Part shown: piece by piece, positions 29,938 through 39,443 of the stretch | How the letters are laid out: each line of letters begins with the position of its first letter | Numbering within the stretch: position 1 is the first letter of the stretch | From: an uncultured Gammaproteobacteria bacterium | GTDB taxonomy: Bacteria > Pseudomonadota > Gammaproteobacteria > Steroidobacterales > GCA-2729495 | Direction of reading: 5' to 3' | NCBI GenBank assembly: GCA_937921935.1 | Contig: CAKZWQ010000008.1 | Location: 1 to 44,566 of the forward strand | DNA length: 44,566 bases | Program-made: the position numbers and the translations under genes | The notes under the pieces: generated by a model | Told to the model about the DNA's origin: nothing | Databases searched by the model: none | What the model saw: only the letters and a program-made list of their open reading frames with translations

Positions 29938-31419
29938 TTGTCTGATTCCGGCTGGATAGCACCTTTGAACTTATCCTCTTACGAAACCCTGCTCGGTGTG
30001 ATCCTGATTATTGTGTTGCAGGCGGGCTTTATCGCCCGCGTATTGCTGCGCCCGAATCGACAACCCGCCGCGCGCTTGGCCTGGATTGTCGTTATCACGG
30101 CTGTGCCCGTGGTCGGCGTGCTGAGCTACCTGCTCTTCGGCGAAGTGGACCTGGGCCGGCGGCGTGTAGCGAAATTGCGCCGCGTCATCGCTGCCGTGCC
30201 GCCGTTTCCAAAGGCCGTGGCCGGTGACCAAGCCAATCTGCAGCCACACATTCCGGAGAGCCACCAGACGCTGTTCCAGGTAGGCAGATCCGTCAACGGT
30301 TTCACGCCCGTCGGCGGAAATACGGCCAGCTTGATGGCTGACTCGAACACCGCTGTCGATGCCCTGGTCGCCGACATTGAAGCTGCCCAGGATCATGTCC
30401 ATGTGTTGTTCTATATCTGGTTACCGGACAACAACGGCTGCAAGCTGGTCAACGCACTCAAGCGCGCTGCTCGTCGCGGTGTTAGCTGTCGGGCTCTGGC
30501 CGATGATCTGGGCTCACGCCCGATGATCAGATCCGAGCACTGGCAGGCCATGAGCGAGGCCGGCGTTAAACTGGCCGCGGCCCTGCCTATCGGCAATCCC
30601 CTGCTAAAACCCTTCAAGGGACGCATTGATCTGCGCAACCACCGCAAGGTCGTGGTCATCGATGGACAAATCACTTATTGCGGCAGCCAGAATATGGCGG
30701 ACCCTGAGTTCCTCATCAAGGCCAGGTTCGCACCCTGGGTTGATGCTGTGATTCGGCTGACCGGACCCATCGCGGCACAGAATCAGCGGCTGTTCGCCAG
30801 CGATTGGGAAACGGAAACAGACGAAAACCTCGATGCACTGCTCCGTCAGCCTCTGGCGGCACCGAACGCGGGAATCGCAGCGCAGGTTATCGGTACCGGA
30901 CCGACGGCGCGCTACTCTGCCATGCCCGAAGTTTTCGGGTCACTGCTGCATGCGGCACGCGATGAACTGGTAATAACGACCCCGTATTACGTGCCCGATG
31001 AATCCATGCAGAACGCCTTGTGCGCCGCGGCCTATCGCGGTGTCAGCACCACGCTGATTCTGCCGGCCCGCAACGATTCATGGATCGTAAGCGCGGCGAG
31101 TCGCAGCTACTACCTTGAGCTATTATCTGCTGGCGTAAAGCTCTATGAATTCGAAGGCGGCCTGCTGCATACAAAATCCATCACGCTGGATGGAGAGATC
31201 ACACTGATGGGTTCAGCCAATATGGACCGTCGCAGCTTTGACCTGAACTACGAGAACAACATTCTTTTCTATGACCCAACCCTGACTGCCCAGGTACGCG
31301 AGCGCCAGAACACTTATCTGGCACAGTCACGTGTCGTAACGCCTGAGGCTGTGGCCGCCTGGCCCATGGGTCGCCGGCTGTGGAACAACGCCATCGCCAT
31401 TGTCGGTCCACTGCTCTGA
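29938..31419 (+). CDS. cardiolipin synthase (phospholipase D family)
   Basis: About 493 residues. The start is a TTG; an in-frame stop lies six bases upstream and no ATG is available before the first TM helix. Two N-terminal TM helices are followed by two PLD domains, each with an HKD motif: NHRKVVVIDG with GSQN, and LLHTKSITLDG with GSANMDRRSF. The enzyme condenses phosphatidylglycerol (or PG with PE) to cardiolipin in the inner membrane. The late GSANMD...NYENNILF and the two N-terminal TMs match ClsA-type enzymes in layout and length. Confidence 0.92.
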   Translation: MSDSGWIAPLNLSSYETLLGVILIIVLQAGFIARVLLRPNRQPAARLAWIVVITAVPVVGVLSYLLFGEVDLGRRRVAKLRRVIAAVPPFPKAVAGDQANLQPHIPESHQTLFQVGRSVNGFTPVGGNTASLMADSNTAVDALVADIEAAQDHVHVLFYIWLPDNNGCKLVNALKRAARRGVSCRALADDLGSRPMIRSEHWQAMSEAGVKLAAALPIGNPLLKPFKGRIDLRNHRKVVVIDGQITYCGSQNMADPEFLIKARFAPWVDAVIRLTGPIAAQNQRLFASDWETETDENLDALLRQPLAAPNAGIAAQVIGTGPTARYSAMPEVFGSLLHAARDELVITTPYYVPDESMQNALCAAAYRGVSTTLILPARNDSWIVSAASRSYYLELLSAGVKLYEFEGGLLHTKSITLDGEITLMGSANMDRRSFDLNYENNILFYDPTLTAQVRERQNTYLAQSRVVTPEAVAAWPMGRRLWNNAIAIVGPLL

Positions 31420-31550
31420 CCACCGATGCCTCAGACGGTAGAACGGCAACAAAGCCATGGGGCCTGGCCGGCTGCGGCCGCAGCTTGGTCAATGAATGCT
31501 GGCAGCTGCGCAGATCAGAACTCGGCCGCAAGATTGCTGTCTGACCCGGA

Positions 31551-32525
31551 ATGCTGATTTCTCGCCGCCAGTTACTGTTCACCCTGCCAGGGATCGCTGC
31601 AACGCTACCGGTTGCCGTCGCGGAAGACGTCGTGACAGCCGCCTCACCCTACGCCATGCCGCCACCCGAGACTGAGGGCACCATGACGCAGCTCATGATC
31701 GGCGATGCCAGGATCGAGTTATTTATTGAGGGTCGACCTTTCGACCTGAGTACCGCACAGCTAAGCCGGTGGGTAGAAAGCTCGGCGGGAATCGTCGCGG
31801 ACTATTACGGGGGCTTCCCCATTCCCGAGGTTCGCGTGAATCTTCGCGGTGCGCGCGGCGCGGGTGTAGTCACGGGACAGGCCATGCCGACCAACACCCT
31901 GGCCCGCGTGAATGTATTGGTGGGCCTGAAGGCAACACCCCAGGCCCTGGCGCGTGACTGGATCCTGATTCATGAACTCATTCACCTGGCATTCCCCAGC
32001 ATTCATCGTCGCCATCAGTGGCTGACGGAAGGCCTGTCCACGTACGTGGAGTCCATCGCCCGGGCCCAGGTCGGAGCCCTCACGGCTGACCAGGTGTGGC
32101 TGGGCTTTCTGGACGGCATGCCCAAGGGTTTGCCGCAAGCCGGTGACAAGGGACTGGATTTCACGCCGACCTGGGGCCGGACCTACTGGGGCGGTGCCTT
32201 GTTCTGCCTGCTGGCTGATGTGCAGATTCGCGCCGAGACCCAGAATAAGAAAAGCCTGCAGGATGGCCTGCGGGCTATTTGCCAGGCGGGTTACCACATG
32301 ATGGAAGTGGGTCGTGTCAGCAAGGTGCTGGCCATTGCGGATCAGGCAACAGGCACCCGGATCCTGACAACCCAGTATGAACAGATGCGTGACCAGCCCC
32401 TGCCCACGGAAGTGGATAGCCTATGGCGCCGGCTGGGCGTTTCCCAGCAAGGCAAGCAGGTGCAATACGACGACAGCGCGCCTCAGGCAGGGATCCGGCG
32501 CGCACTGACCAAGCGTGTAAGCTAG
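31551..32525 (+). CDS. exported gluzincin-type zinc metallopeptidase
   Basis: A 324-residue protein with an N-terminal export signal containing an RR pair (MLISRRQLLFTLPGIAATLP), possibly Tat. The zinc site is HELIH (His141, Glu142, His145) with the third ligand Glu160 in WLTEGLSTYVE, the gluzincin arrangement of M1/M61-type peptidases. The lone catalytic domain is shorter than M1 or M61 enzymes, so it is a minimal version. Substrate unknown. An in-frame ATG further down would remove the signal and is unlikely. Confidence 0.8.
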   Translation: MLISRRQLLFTLPGIAATLPVAVAEDVVTAASPYAMPPPETEGTMTQLMIGDARIELFIEGRPFDLSTAQLSRWVESSAGIVADYYGGFPIPEVRVNLRGARGAGVVTGQAMPTNTLARVNVLVGLKATPQALARDWILIHELIHLAFPSIHRRHQWLTEGLSTYVESIARAQVGALTADQVWLGFLDGMPKGLPQAGDKGLDFTPTWGRTYWGGALFCLLADVQIRAETQNKKSLQDGLRAICQAGYHMMEVGRVSKVLAIADQATGTRILTTQYEQMRDQPLPTEVDSLWRRLGVSQQGKQVQYDDSAPQAGIRRALTKRVS

Positions 32526-32617
32526 TGAGCACGAAATAGTCGAAAATTTCTTGCTCCGCGAGTCCCTGGCCGGATGAGCAAGGCCTGACAGAGACGGCCA
32601 GTTTGAGGGGAGACAAA

Positions 32618-33643
32618 ATGCTGAAGAAAATCGGCATTGTTCTGGGTGTGCTCATCGCGATAGGCGGTGGTCTGCTGCTCTATAACCACTACGACGTGCA
32701 GGCGCGAGGCAATGGCGAAGGCTACGACCCCAGCGTCAAGATCCTGCGCACACCGGACAGTCGCTTCGATGCGCTGACCGACTTCCCTTTCGAGCCGCAC
32801 TACGTCGAGATCCAGGATCCGGCGCTTGGCCCCTTGCGTGTGCACTACCTGGATGAAGGCCCCAGGGACGGCGAAGTCATCCTGCTACTCCATGGTCAGG
32901 CGACCTGGAGTTATTCCTTTCGCGACATGATTCCGATTTTCACGGCGGCCGGCTATCGGGTCATCGCGCCGGACCTGGTAGGCTTTGGTCGTTCCGACAA
33001 ACCGGCCGACTGGGAAGCCCATACCTTCGCCGCCAGTGTGCGCTGGCTCACTGCGACCCTGCAGGCACTAAACATCTCCGACGCCACGGGTTTCCTGTTT
33101 GACTGGGGCGGTTACTTTGGGCTGCCGGTCGCTGTTGAGCATCCGGAGATGTTTTCCAGACTGGTGCTGAACACCACCACCGTGCCCCGAGCTAACAGCG
33201 TAATGGGTGCTGCCTGGGTAGCAGGCTGGCGGCGCTATATTCTGAAACCCGAGGTGTTCCCCATCAGCGGCATGGTGTCAGACATGACCACCCGCGAACT
33301 GGACGCCGACACCATCACCGGCCTGGATGCGCCCTACCCTGATGAGTCTTACAAGGGCGGCCCGCGGCGCATGCCCATGATGATTCCCGCCACGCCCCTG
33401 AACCCGGCGCACACACCCAATCAGTTGGTTTGGGAACAACTGGCGCAGTGGGACAAGCCGACCCTGACCCTCATCGCCGAAAGCCTTGCCACCCAGGGTT
33501 TCAATCCCAAAGAGTTTCACGCGCAGATTCCGGGCACCGCCGGACAGCCACACGAGATCTATCCGGACAAAGGCTTTTTTCTGATTGAAGAGAACCCGGA
33601 AGAACAGGCACGCAAGACCATCGAGTTTATCGAGCAGTCTTGA
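32618..33643 (+). CDS. haloalkane-dehalogenase-like alpha/beta hydrolase with altered His site
   Basis: A 341-residue protein with a GAGGGGAG ribosome site. An N-terminal hydrophobic helix (IGIVLGVLIAIGGGLLLY) anchors it to the membrane or exports it. The fold is clear: LLLHGQATWSYSFRDMI (oxyanion), VIAPDLVGFGRSDKP and FDWGGYFG, where Asp162 is at the nucleophile position of haloalkane dehalogenases and related enzymes. In the family a C-terminal GHFxQE supplies the general-base His; here the matching segment is KGFFLIEENPEE, with Phe. Unless another His substitutes, hydrolysis of the ester intermediate would fail. Confidence 0.8.
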   Translation: MLKKIGIVLGVLIAIGGGLLLYNHYDVQARGNGEGYDPSVKILRTPDSRFDALTDFPFEPHYVEIQDPALGPLRVHYLDEGPRDGEVILLLHGQATWSYSFRDMIPIFTAAGYRVIAPDLVGFGRSDKPADWEAHTFAASVRWLTATLQALNISDATGFLFDWGGYFGLPVAVEHPEMFSRLVLNTTTVPRANSVMGAAWVAGWRRYILKPEVFPISGMVSDMTTRELDADTITGLDAPYPDESYKGGPRRMPMMIPATPLNPAHTPNQLVWEQLAQWDKPTLTLIAESLATQGFNPKEFHAQIPGTAGQPHEIYPDKGFFLIEENPEEQARKTIEFIEQS

Positions 33644-33730
33644 AGCCAGGTTGGGCGCATCAAACGCGGTGCGACGCCTATCAGGCGCTACAGACACCTG
33701 GCCGCGGAAAAAGTCTAATCGGCGAGTGGC

Positions 33731-34162
33731 TTAGCGGGCCCGGGCAGCGTTGCGCAGGGCGCGACCCGGATTCGGGTCTGTGGCAACTTCGTCATCCCTT
33801 TTCTGCCGTGTGCTGCGTTGTTCACGACGCTCGCGAGCCTCATTGCGGACAGCCCGATCGCGACGATTCTGATTCATGTAGTAGGTCTGGTCGTCCGCGA
33901 CACGAGCGCGGCTCCGGGGAGCAGCTGCTGATGCCTCGGCGGCGGAACTGGCCGGCGGCGCGGCAGGTCGCGCAGGACGCTGCACCGGATTAGTTGCCAC
34001 AACGTTGGGGTTCACTTCCACCCGATCGGCATCCGCCATCGGACGGTCGCTGAATTCAATCACCCCATCTTCATTGACGCGCTTGTATATGTCACTGGCC
34101 ACGGCCTGCAAGCCTGGGGCCAGCAGTAGTAAACAGAGAAGGCTAAGTCGTTTGTTGTGCAT
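33731..34162 (-). CDS. DUF4124 family periplasmic protein
   Basis: The start MHNKRLSLLCLLLLAPGLQA gives a good signal peptide; an upstream ATG at 34192 adds ten residues without need. The DUF4124 core is YKRVNEDGVIEFSDRP near the mature N-terminus. The rest is low-complexity: a Pro/Ala-rich linker, then Arg/Glu-rich sequence (RRDRAVRNEARERREQR). Family members are periplasmic and of unknown role. It stands alone between convergent and divergent neighbours. Confidence 0.8.
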   Translation of the reverse strand: MHNKRLSLLCLLLLAPGLQAVASDIYKRVNEDGVIEFSDRPMADADRVEVNPNVVATNPVQRPARPAAPPASSAAEASAAAPRSRARVADDQTYYMNQNRRDRAVRNEARERREQRSTRQKRDDEVATDPNPGRALRNAARAR

Positions 34163-34370
34163 GTTCCGTATACCCGGATTCCTTATGGCCATAGTTTAGA
34201 CCTCCGACGATCCGCACGCAGTGATGAATTAGCCATCACTGCAAACCCTTGCCAAGCCTGTGTTTCGCGACGCTGCAGCGGCGCATGGACCTAACTTAAT
34301 ACCCAATAACCGCTCTCGGTGGATCTTTCTGGACCACAGCTGCCCTGCTCAGGACACGGCCGGCACCGCT

Positions 34371-35234
34371 TCAGTCCGGCAAGCCCTGAAACTGATACAT
34401 GGCCTGGAGCACCGGTGACTGCCGCAAACCGTAGCGCCCGAACCAGTTGTGATACAGGCGCTGGATGCGAGCCGTGCGATAAAAACGCGCCAGGGCTTCG
34501 TCAGCCACCAGCCTGAACGCAGCATCGCCCTTGGGAATCATGAAGCCATAGGGCTCATAGGAAAAAACATCCGGCGCAATCCGATAGTTATCCGGCGCCG
34601 CCGCGGCGATCACATGACCGGTCAGAATAACCTGGTCGCCGACATGCGCATCCACCTTGCCCTGGTCCAGCAAGGCTATGGCTTCCTGGTGAGTATCTAC
34701 CTTGGTGATCCTGGCCTGGTATTCATTCGTGGCCAGAAATTCATCCAGAGCTTTTTCCGTGGTGGTGTCCTGCACAACCACCAATCGTTTACCGTCCAAA
34801 TCTGCATTCGTCTTGATACCCGCCTTGGCCAGAGACAGGGAAGAGGCGCCGGTAATCAGCGTCATCAGGGTGAAATCCACCTGTTGCCGCCGGCCCAGGG
34901 TGATGGTGGCGGCACTGCATTCGATATCGACTTTGCCACTGACGATGGCCTCCATACGCTCACCCGGTTTCACCAGGGGCACATAGTCAATGGCCATTTC
35001 ATCCAGCCCCAGCTTTTTCTGGACGGCGCCGGCAATGACCTTGCACAGCTCAATGGAGTAGCCCACCGGCTGACCGGCCGCATCCTGAAAAGACATGGGC
35101 TGGGCATCGGGCACATAGCCGATGGTGAAGCGTTTGCTGTCAGCAATTTTCGCCAGGGTACCCGCAGGCACCTGGGCGAAGGCCGAACTCAGCACACAAC
35201 ACAGCAGGCCTGCAGTCATCAGTAGTCTACTCAT
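34371..35234 (-). CDS. family 3 periplasmic solute-binding protein (amino-acid type)
   Basis: A 287-residue protein with a Sec signal (MSRLLMTAGLLCCVLSSAFA). The SBP_bac_3 fold is evident from FTIGYVPDAQPMSFQDAAGQ, GYSIELCKVIAGAV, SGKVDIECSAATITLGRRQ, KRLVVVQDTTTEKAL and VDAHVGDQVILTGH, most like glutamate/aspartate binding protein GltI. No permease or ATPase gene is nearby, so it is an orphan: it may serve a remote ABC transporter or act as a sensor. A hydrophobic start without Cys argues against a lipoprotein. Confidence 0.88.
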   Translation of the reverse strand: MSRLLMTAGLLCCVLSSAFAQVPAGTLAKIADSKRFTIGYVPDAQPMSFQDAAGQPVGYSIELCKVIAGAVQKKLGLDEMAIDYVPLVKPGERMEAIVSGKVDIECSAATITLGRRQQVDFTLMTLITGASSLSLAKAGIKTNADLDGKRLVVVQDTTTEKALDEFLATNEYQARITKVDTHQEAIALLDQGKVDAHVGDQVILTGHVIAAAAPDNYRIAPDVFSYEPYGFMIPKGDAAFRLVADEALARFYRTARIQRLYHNWFGRYGLRQSPVLQAMYQFQGLPD

Positions 35235-35377
35235 GGTCTGAGTCTAGCACCGCCGACACGCCCTTCGCGGCTGTCAAAACAAGTGCATTAACAAGGCTTT
35301 GCGCGCCCGGCTCGGCGCTGACCCCAAAAGCCTTACAGTAGAGGTCCGCAAAGCCTGTTTATTAAGGAGCACTCACC

Positions 35378-36181
35378 GTGAAGCTGTCACCGTCTGCCCG
35401 CCGCGCTGTCGGCCTGGCTGCGTTAAGCGCCATCCTGCTGGCCCCCCAGTTCAGTTTCGCCGGGGGCCATATTCCCGGCCTGGCCGGCAAGGGCCCCATC
35501 GGCGAGGCCCTGGCCTCAGACGTGCGCACCGCCGATGAAAAGGCTCGCGACCGCAATCGCCAGCCGCGCCAGACCCTGGACTTCTTCAAGCTGAAAACCG
35601 ATATGCGGGTGATCGAGATCATGCCCGGTGGTGGCTGGTACACGAAAATCCTGGTGCCCGTGTTGCGTGACCAGGGTGAGTACATTGCCGTGGGTGGCCT
35701 GGGCAAAGCCATGGGCTTTGGCGGCATCCTCGACCAGGTAACGGGGCTGAAAGGTTTTGAAGACCTCCGGATTGTGGATATCTCCGGCGCCATGACCAAG
35801 ACCGAGCGGCGTGGTTACCTGGACGTGGGCCCCGTGGACTTCGGCGTGCAGGACGTGGACCTGGTGCTGACCTTCCGCAACCTGCATAACTTCACGTCCG
35901 CCGGTCGCTACGAACTGGCCAAGGGCGCCTATGCGGCTCTTAGGGACGGTGGTCAGTACGGCGTGGTGGATCATACCCGTCGGCACATGGCATCCATGAC
36001 CGATGAAACCTGGCGCCGGCTTGACCCGGTGCAAGTCATCAAGGAAGCCACGGCCGCAGGCTTCACCCTGGTGGATTACTCGCGCCTGCACTACAAACCT
36101 GACGACGAACTGCGTTTTGAAGTGGGCCGAAAAAGTGTGCGCGGCAATTCCGACCGCTTCACCTTAGTGTTTGAGAAGTAA
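35378..36181 (+). CDS. exported class I methyltransferase-like protein
   Basis: A 267-residue protein starting at a GTG behind AAGGAG. A signal peptide (KLSPSARRAVGLAALSAILL, then APQFSFA) precedes a SAM-methyltransferase fold with motif I-like VIEIMPGGGWYTKIL, a DLVLTFRNLHNF motif IV-like region and GGQYGVVDHTRR. Exported relatives of this family are common in proteobacteria and their reaction is unknown; SAM is not expected in the periplasm, so binding of another ligand or retention in the cytoplasm is possible. A GC-rich terminator follows. Confidence 0.8.
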   Translation: MKLSPSARRAVGLAALSAILLAPQFSFAGGHIPGLAGKGPIGEALASDVRTADEKARDRNRQPRQTLDFFKLKTDMRVIEIMPGGGWYTKILVPVLRDQGEYIAVGGLGKAMGFGGILDQVTGLKGFEDLRIVDISGAMTKTERRGYLDVGPVDFGVQDVDLVLTFRNLHNFTSAGRYELAKGAYAALRDGGQYGVVDHTRRHMASMTDETWRRLDPVQVIKEATAAGFTLVDYSRLHYKPDDELRFEVGRKSVRGNSDRFTLVFEK

Positions 36182-36188
36182 CCGAGCT

Positions 36189-36224
36189 GGCCGGGGCCGG
36201 GCATTCTTGACCGGCCCCGGTCAT
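36189..36224 (+). terminator. intrinsic terminator
   Basis: CCGGGGCCGG/CCGGCCCCGG with a 10-base loop and a short TCATTT tail, just after the exported methyltransferase gene. Confidence 0.75.
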
Positions 36225-36264
36225 TTCGAACTCACCGGCAACATGAGGTGATGAGGTGCTGCGC

Positions 36265-36702
36265 ATGAGCCGGCCGGGGCGCAAAGCCTGGTGGCAAGAA
36301 GGCATTCGCTTCGAGTGCCAGGGCAGCGGCCGCTGCTGCGTGTCCCGCGATTCCTACGGCTATGTGTACGTCACCCTGGCGGACCGGCGCCGGCTGGCGG
36401 CACAACTGCAGTTACCCACCGGACAATTCACCCGCCGGTATTGCCTGAAAGCAGACGATGGTCAGTTCTACCTGGACAGCCCGGAGCCCGAATGCCGCTT
36501 CCTCGACGGCACCCAGTGCTCGGTCTATGAGGCACGCCCCATCCAGTGCCGCACCTGGCCCTTTTGGCCAGAAAACATGAAAGCGAAAGCCTGGACTGCC
36601 ATCGCCGAGTTTTGCCCCGGCGTTGGCCAGGGCGACATCGTGCCGGCGGAGCAGATCGTCAAGATCCTGCGCGAGCAGCGGCGGGCCACAGAAGAAGGTT
36701 AA
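36265..36702 (+). CDS. YkgJ-family cysteine-cluster protein
   Basis: About 145 residues; a GTG at 36256 with GAGG just upstream may be the start instead. The family pattern is complete: FECQGSGRCC near the start, then ECRFLDGTQCSVYEARPIQCRTWPFWP, with a final Cys in AEFCPG. These cysteines bind zinc or an Fe-S cluster; the family is cytoplasmic and its biochemical role is unsettled. It lies alone between the terminator and the next gene. Confidence 0.88.
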   Translation: MSRPGRKAWWQEGIRFECQGSGRCCVSRDSYGYVYVTLADRRRLAAQLQLPTGQFTRRYCLKADDGQFYLDSPEPECRFLDGTQCSVYEARPIQCRTWPFWPENMKAKAWTAIAEFCPGVGQGDIVPAEQIVKILREQRRATEEG

Positions 36703-36767
36703 CCCCGTCCGTCTGGCAGTGCGGCGAATCCCCAACCGGAAGAGCCCGGCTATTTCGGCGCAGGTAA

Positions 36768-39434
36768 TTGGTATCAGCCCTCGTTTCACAGGACAATGCG
36801 TGCAAGCTCGAAAAACAAGAGATCAAAACTGTGGCCACCAAATTTCTTGCCGCTCTACTTAGCACCTGGGTACTGGCAGCCGGCCTCGTGCCTGGGCCCG
36901 CTGTGGGAGGAAACAGCCCACCCGGCGCCGCAGGAGCCATGGAGCCCGATGCCTGGTATCCCCGGGTACGCAACAGCTCAAAGGGGCAGATTGTGGTGAA
37001 TGCGCCGCAGCTGGATGCCTGGGAAAATTTTTCCGTGCTGTCCGGCTGGGTCGCCTTCCAGGTCACACCGTCGGGGAGCAACGCTTCACCTTATGGCTCC
37101 CTGAATTTTCGTGGCAAGACGAAAGTTGATCTGGAAACCCGTGAAGTCCTGATTTACGAACCCGAAATTTTGTCCCTGACCATCCCCAATGTGCCCGAGT
37201 CAGATATTAGCTATGCCTTAGTCAGAGAGGCCCTGACCGCCCAACCCACGACAGTACCCCTGGACCTGGTACTGGAATATCTGCCCGCGGATGCCGAGAT
37301 CCCGGCTACGGCCGGCCTCAATTCCTCGCCACCGCGCATTGTCATCGCCTCCACCGCAAGTATCTTGTTGAACATCGATGCCAAACCCCAGTGGGTCCCG
37401 ATCAAGGGCACCGGACTGGAGTTTGTACTGAACAGCAACTGGGATGTATTCCGCCAGCAAGGCAAGCAGACGAGCTACTTGCGCTACCAGCAAAACTGGC
37501 TCACGGCCCCCAGTCTGGAAGGCGACTGGTCCTGGGTATCTGCCCTGCCCGAGGATTTAGGCAAGCTACCCAAAGATGGTAACTGGGCAGATGTCAGGCC
37601 CGCCGTGCCGACAGACACCACCAAAATCAAGGCGCCCAACTCGCAGGCACCCCAGGTGATCTATGCCACCACACCCACGGAACTGATTCAGCTGGACGGT
37701 GAGCCCGAGTGGCAAGCCGTGGGCACTGAGGGCATTGAGTTTGCCGCCAACACCCGGCAGGAACTCTTACGCCTGGATGCAAAAATCTACCTGCTGCTAT
37801 CCGGCCGCTGGTTCACCGCGTCATCCTTCGAGGGTCCGTGGACCTGGACCACCCAGCTACCGACTGCCTTTGCCAATCTACCGACTGAAGGCGCCAAGGC
37901 CTATTTGCGCGCCAGTGTCCCGGGTACACCCGAGGCGCGGGATGCCGCTGTGGTCAAAAATATCCCCCGTACCATCACGGTCTCGCGCGACGCAGCGAAC
38001 CTTGCCCCCAAGGTGAACTATGCCGGCGAACCGATCTTTGAGACCATCGCCGGCACTGACATCAAGATAGCGCTGAATACCAGCTTCCAGGTGCTGCAAT
38101 ACCAGGACAAGTGGTACCTGTGTAACCAGGCAATGTGGTTCAAGGCCGGAAGTCCCGGCGGTCCGTGGGAGTTGGCCGACGCCCTGCCCGCCGCATTCAG
38201 CCAGATTCCGCCGGAATCGCCCGCCTACAACACAACCTTTGTAAAGATCGACAGTTTCGATGCCGACTCGGTGACCTTCAGCTATACCTCCGGCTACGAA
38301 AATGTCTACGTGGTTGCCGACAGCGTGGTGCAGGGCACCGGCTTTTATGCGCCCGTCACCAGCACCTGGGTAATTTACGGGAGCGGCTACTACGACTATC
38401 CCTACTATCCCTATTACCCCTACCCGCCAACCTATGGCTATGGCAGCTGGTACAACCCGGACACCGGCCGCTACGGCGAATCCGTGGTCGCTTATGGACC
38501 CTACGGAGCAGCTCGATCCACCGCGGTCTACAACCCGAGCACCGGGGTCTATGCCCGCGGCCAGGCCGTGTGGGACAGCAATGAATACGCCGGCCGCGAC
38601 TACGCTTACAACCCCAACACCAATACCAGCACCGCCGGCAATCGCTATGCGAACTTCGATGATAAAGAGGGCTGGAGCCAGCGCGTGGTTACCCGGGGTG
38701 ACGAGTGGCTCTACAAAGAGAGCGAGTGGGACGACGGGCGCATGGTCACGGACTTCGAGACTTCGCGTGGCACCGAAGGCGAAGTGGTCCGCGAACGGGA
38801 TGGTGACACCATCAAGAGTGAGGGCACCATCACCGGCCAGGACCGCTCGGCCGAGTTTCAGAGTGAATGGGAAGACGGCCAGGGCAAGATCGACGTGCAA
38901 GGCTCCGATGGCGCAACGGCGGAACTCACCCGGGACATTGAAGACGGCGAGATTACTGGTAGCGGCACGATCACTAAGGATGGCAAGACCATCGAGACCG
39001 ACACACGCCGCACGGCTGAAGGCGTACAGCGTGACTTCGAAACCAGTGAAGGTGGACAGGGCACGGTGGTGCGCCAGGGTGATGAACGCGCCTTTGTGGC
39101 CGAGTCCAGCGGCGGCGACGTCTATGCGGGTCGTGATGGTGAGGTCTATAAAAAAACCGATGACGGCTGGAGCCAGGTAGAGAACCCCACAGCCGATAGC
39201 CAGGCCCAGTCCGGCCGGCAACGAGCGCAGGATGCCGAGCGCGAGCGGGCTGCCGAACAATCGCGCGCTGCAGCTGAACGCGAACGAGCCCGGTCGGCCA
39301 GCAACTATGACCGGAGCCGGCTGGATCGTGACTATGGCAACCGCTCGCGAGGTTACCAGCGCTATGGCAATCATCAGCGGGCCCGCCGACAAGGCGGCTT
39401 CGGCGGACGCGGCGGCGGACGGCGCCGACGCTAG
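36768..39434 (+). CDS. large exported repeat protein with Tyr/Pro, acidic and Arg/Gly-rich tail
   Basis: 888 residues from the first ATG; a GTG at 36831 (VATKFLAALLSTWVLAAGLV) would give a cleaner signal peptide. Three ~75-residue repeats occur in order, each with a P-x-I/V start, a middle GxE/D-I-x-hydrophobic strand, a W-x-x-A/G-S/P sequence and an end like GPW...LP-xAFxxxP (for example GRWFTASSFEGPWTWTTQLP and AMWFKAGSPGGPWELADALP). Then come a Tyr/Pro-rich segment (YDYPYYPYYPYPPTYGYGS), a series of GTITGQDR/GTITKDGK acidic repeats, a charged helix and an Arg/Gly tail. I recall database relatives named carbohydrate-binding family V/XII, but the function is not known. Confidence 0.75.
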   Translation: MVSALVSQDNACKLEKQEIKTVATKFLAALLSTWVLAAGLVPGPAVGGNSPPGAAGAMEPDAWYPRVRNSSKGQIVVNAPQLDAWENFSVLSGWVAFQVTPSGSNASPYGSLNFRGKTKVDLETREVLIYEPEILSLTIPNVPESDISYALVREALTAQPTTVPLDLVLEYLPADAEIPATAGLNSSPPRIVIASTASILLNIDAKPQWVPIKGTGLEFVLNSNWDVFRQQGKQTSYLRYQQNWLTAPSLEGDWSWVSALPEDLGKLPKDGNWADVRPAVPTDTTKIKAPNSQAPQVIYATTPTELIQLDGEPEWQAVGTEGIEFAANTRQELLRLDAKIYLLLSGRWFTASSFEGPWTWTTQLPTAFANLPTEGAKAYLRASVPGTPEARDAAVVKNIPRTITVSRDAANLAPKVNYAGEPIFETIAGTDIKIALNTSFQVLQYQDKWYLCNQAMWFKAGSPGGPWELADALPAAFSQIPPESPAYNTTFVKIDSFDADSVTFSYTSGYENVYVVADSVVQGTGFYAPVTSTWVIYGSGYYDYPYYPYYPYPPTYGYGSWYNPDTGRYGESVVAYGPYGAARSTAVYNPSTGVYARGQAVWDSNEYAGRDYAYNPNTNTSTAGNRYANFDDKEGWSQRVVTRGDEWLYKESEWDDGRMVTDFETSRGTEGEVVRERDGDTIKSEGTITGQDRSAEFQSEWEDGQGKIDVQGSDGATAELTRDIEDGEITGSGTITKDGKTIETDTRRTAEGVQRDFETSEGGQGTVVRQGDERAFVAESSGGDVYAGRDGEVYKKTDDGWSQVENPTADSQAQSGRQRAQDAERERAAEQSRAAAERERARSASNYDRSRLDRDYGNRSRGYQRYGNHQRARRQGGFGGRGGGRRRR

Positions 39435-39443
39435 GAGGCTGGC

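Noticed and set aside
37878-39392. 504-codon ORF antisense to the large repeat protein
   Set aside because: It is a shadow of the codon bias of the plus-strand gene, which has a signal peptide, internal protein repeats and sensible composition; the antisense product is Val/Ala/Gly-rich with no recognisable domain.
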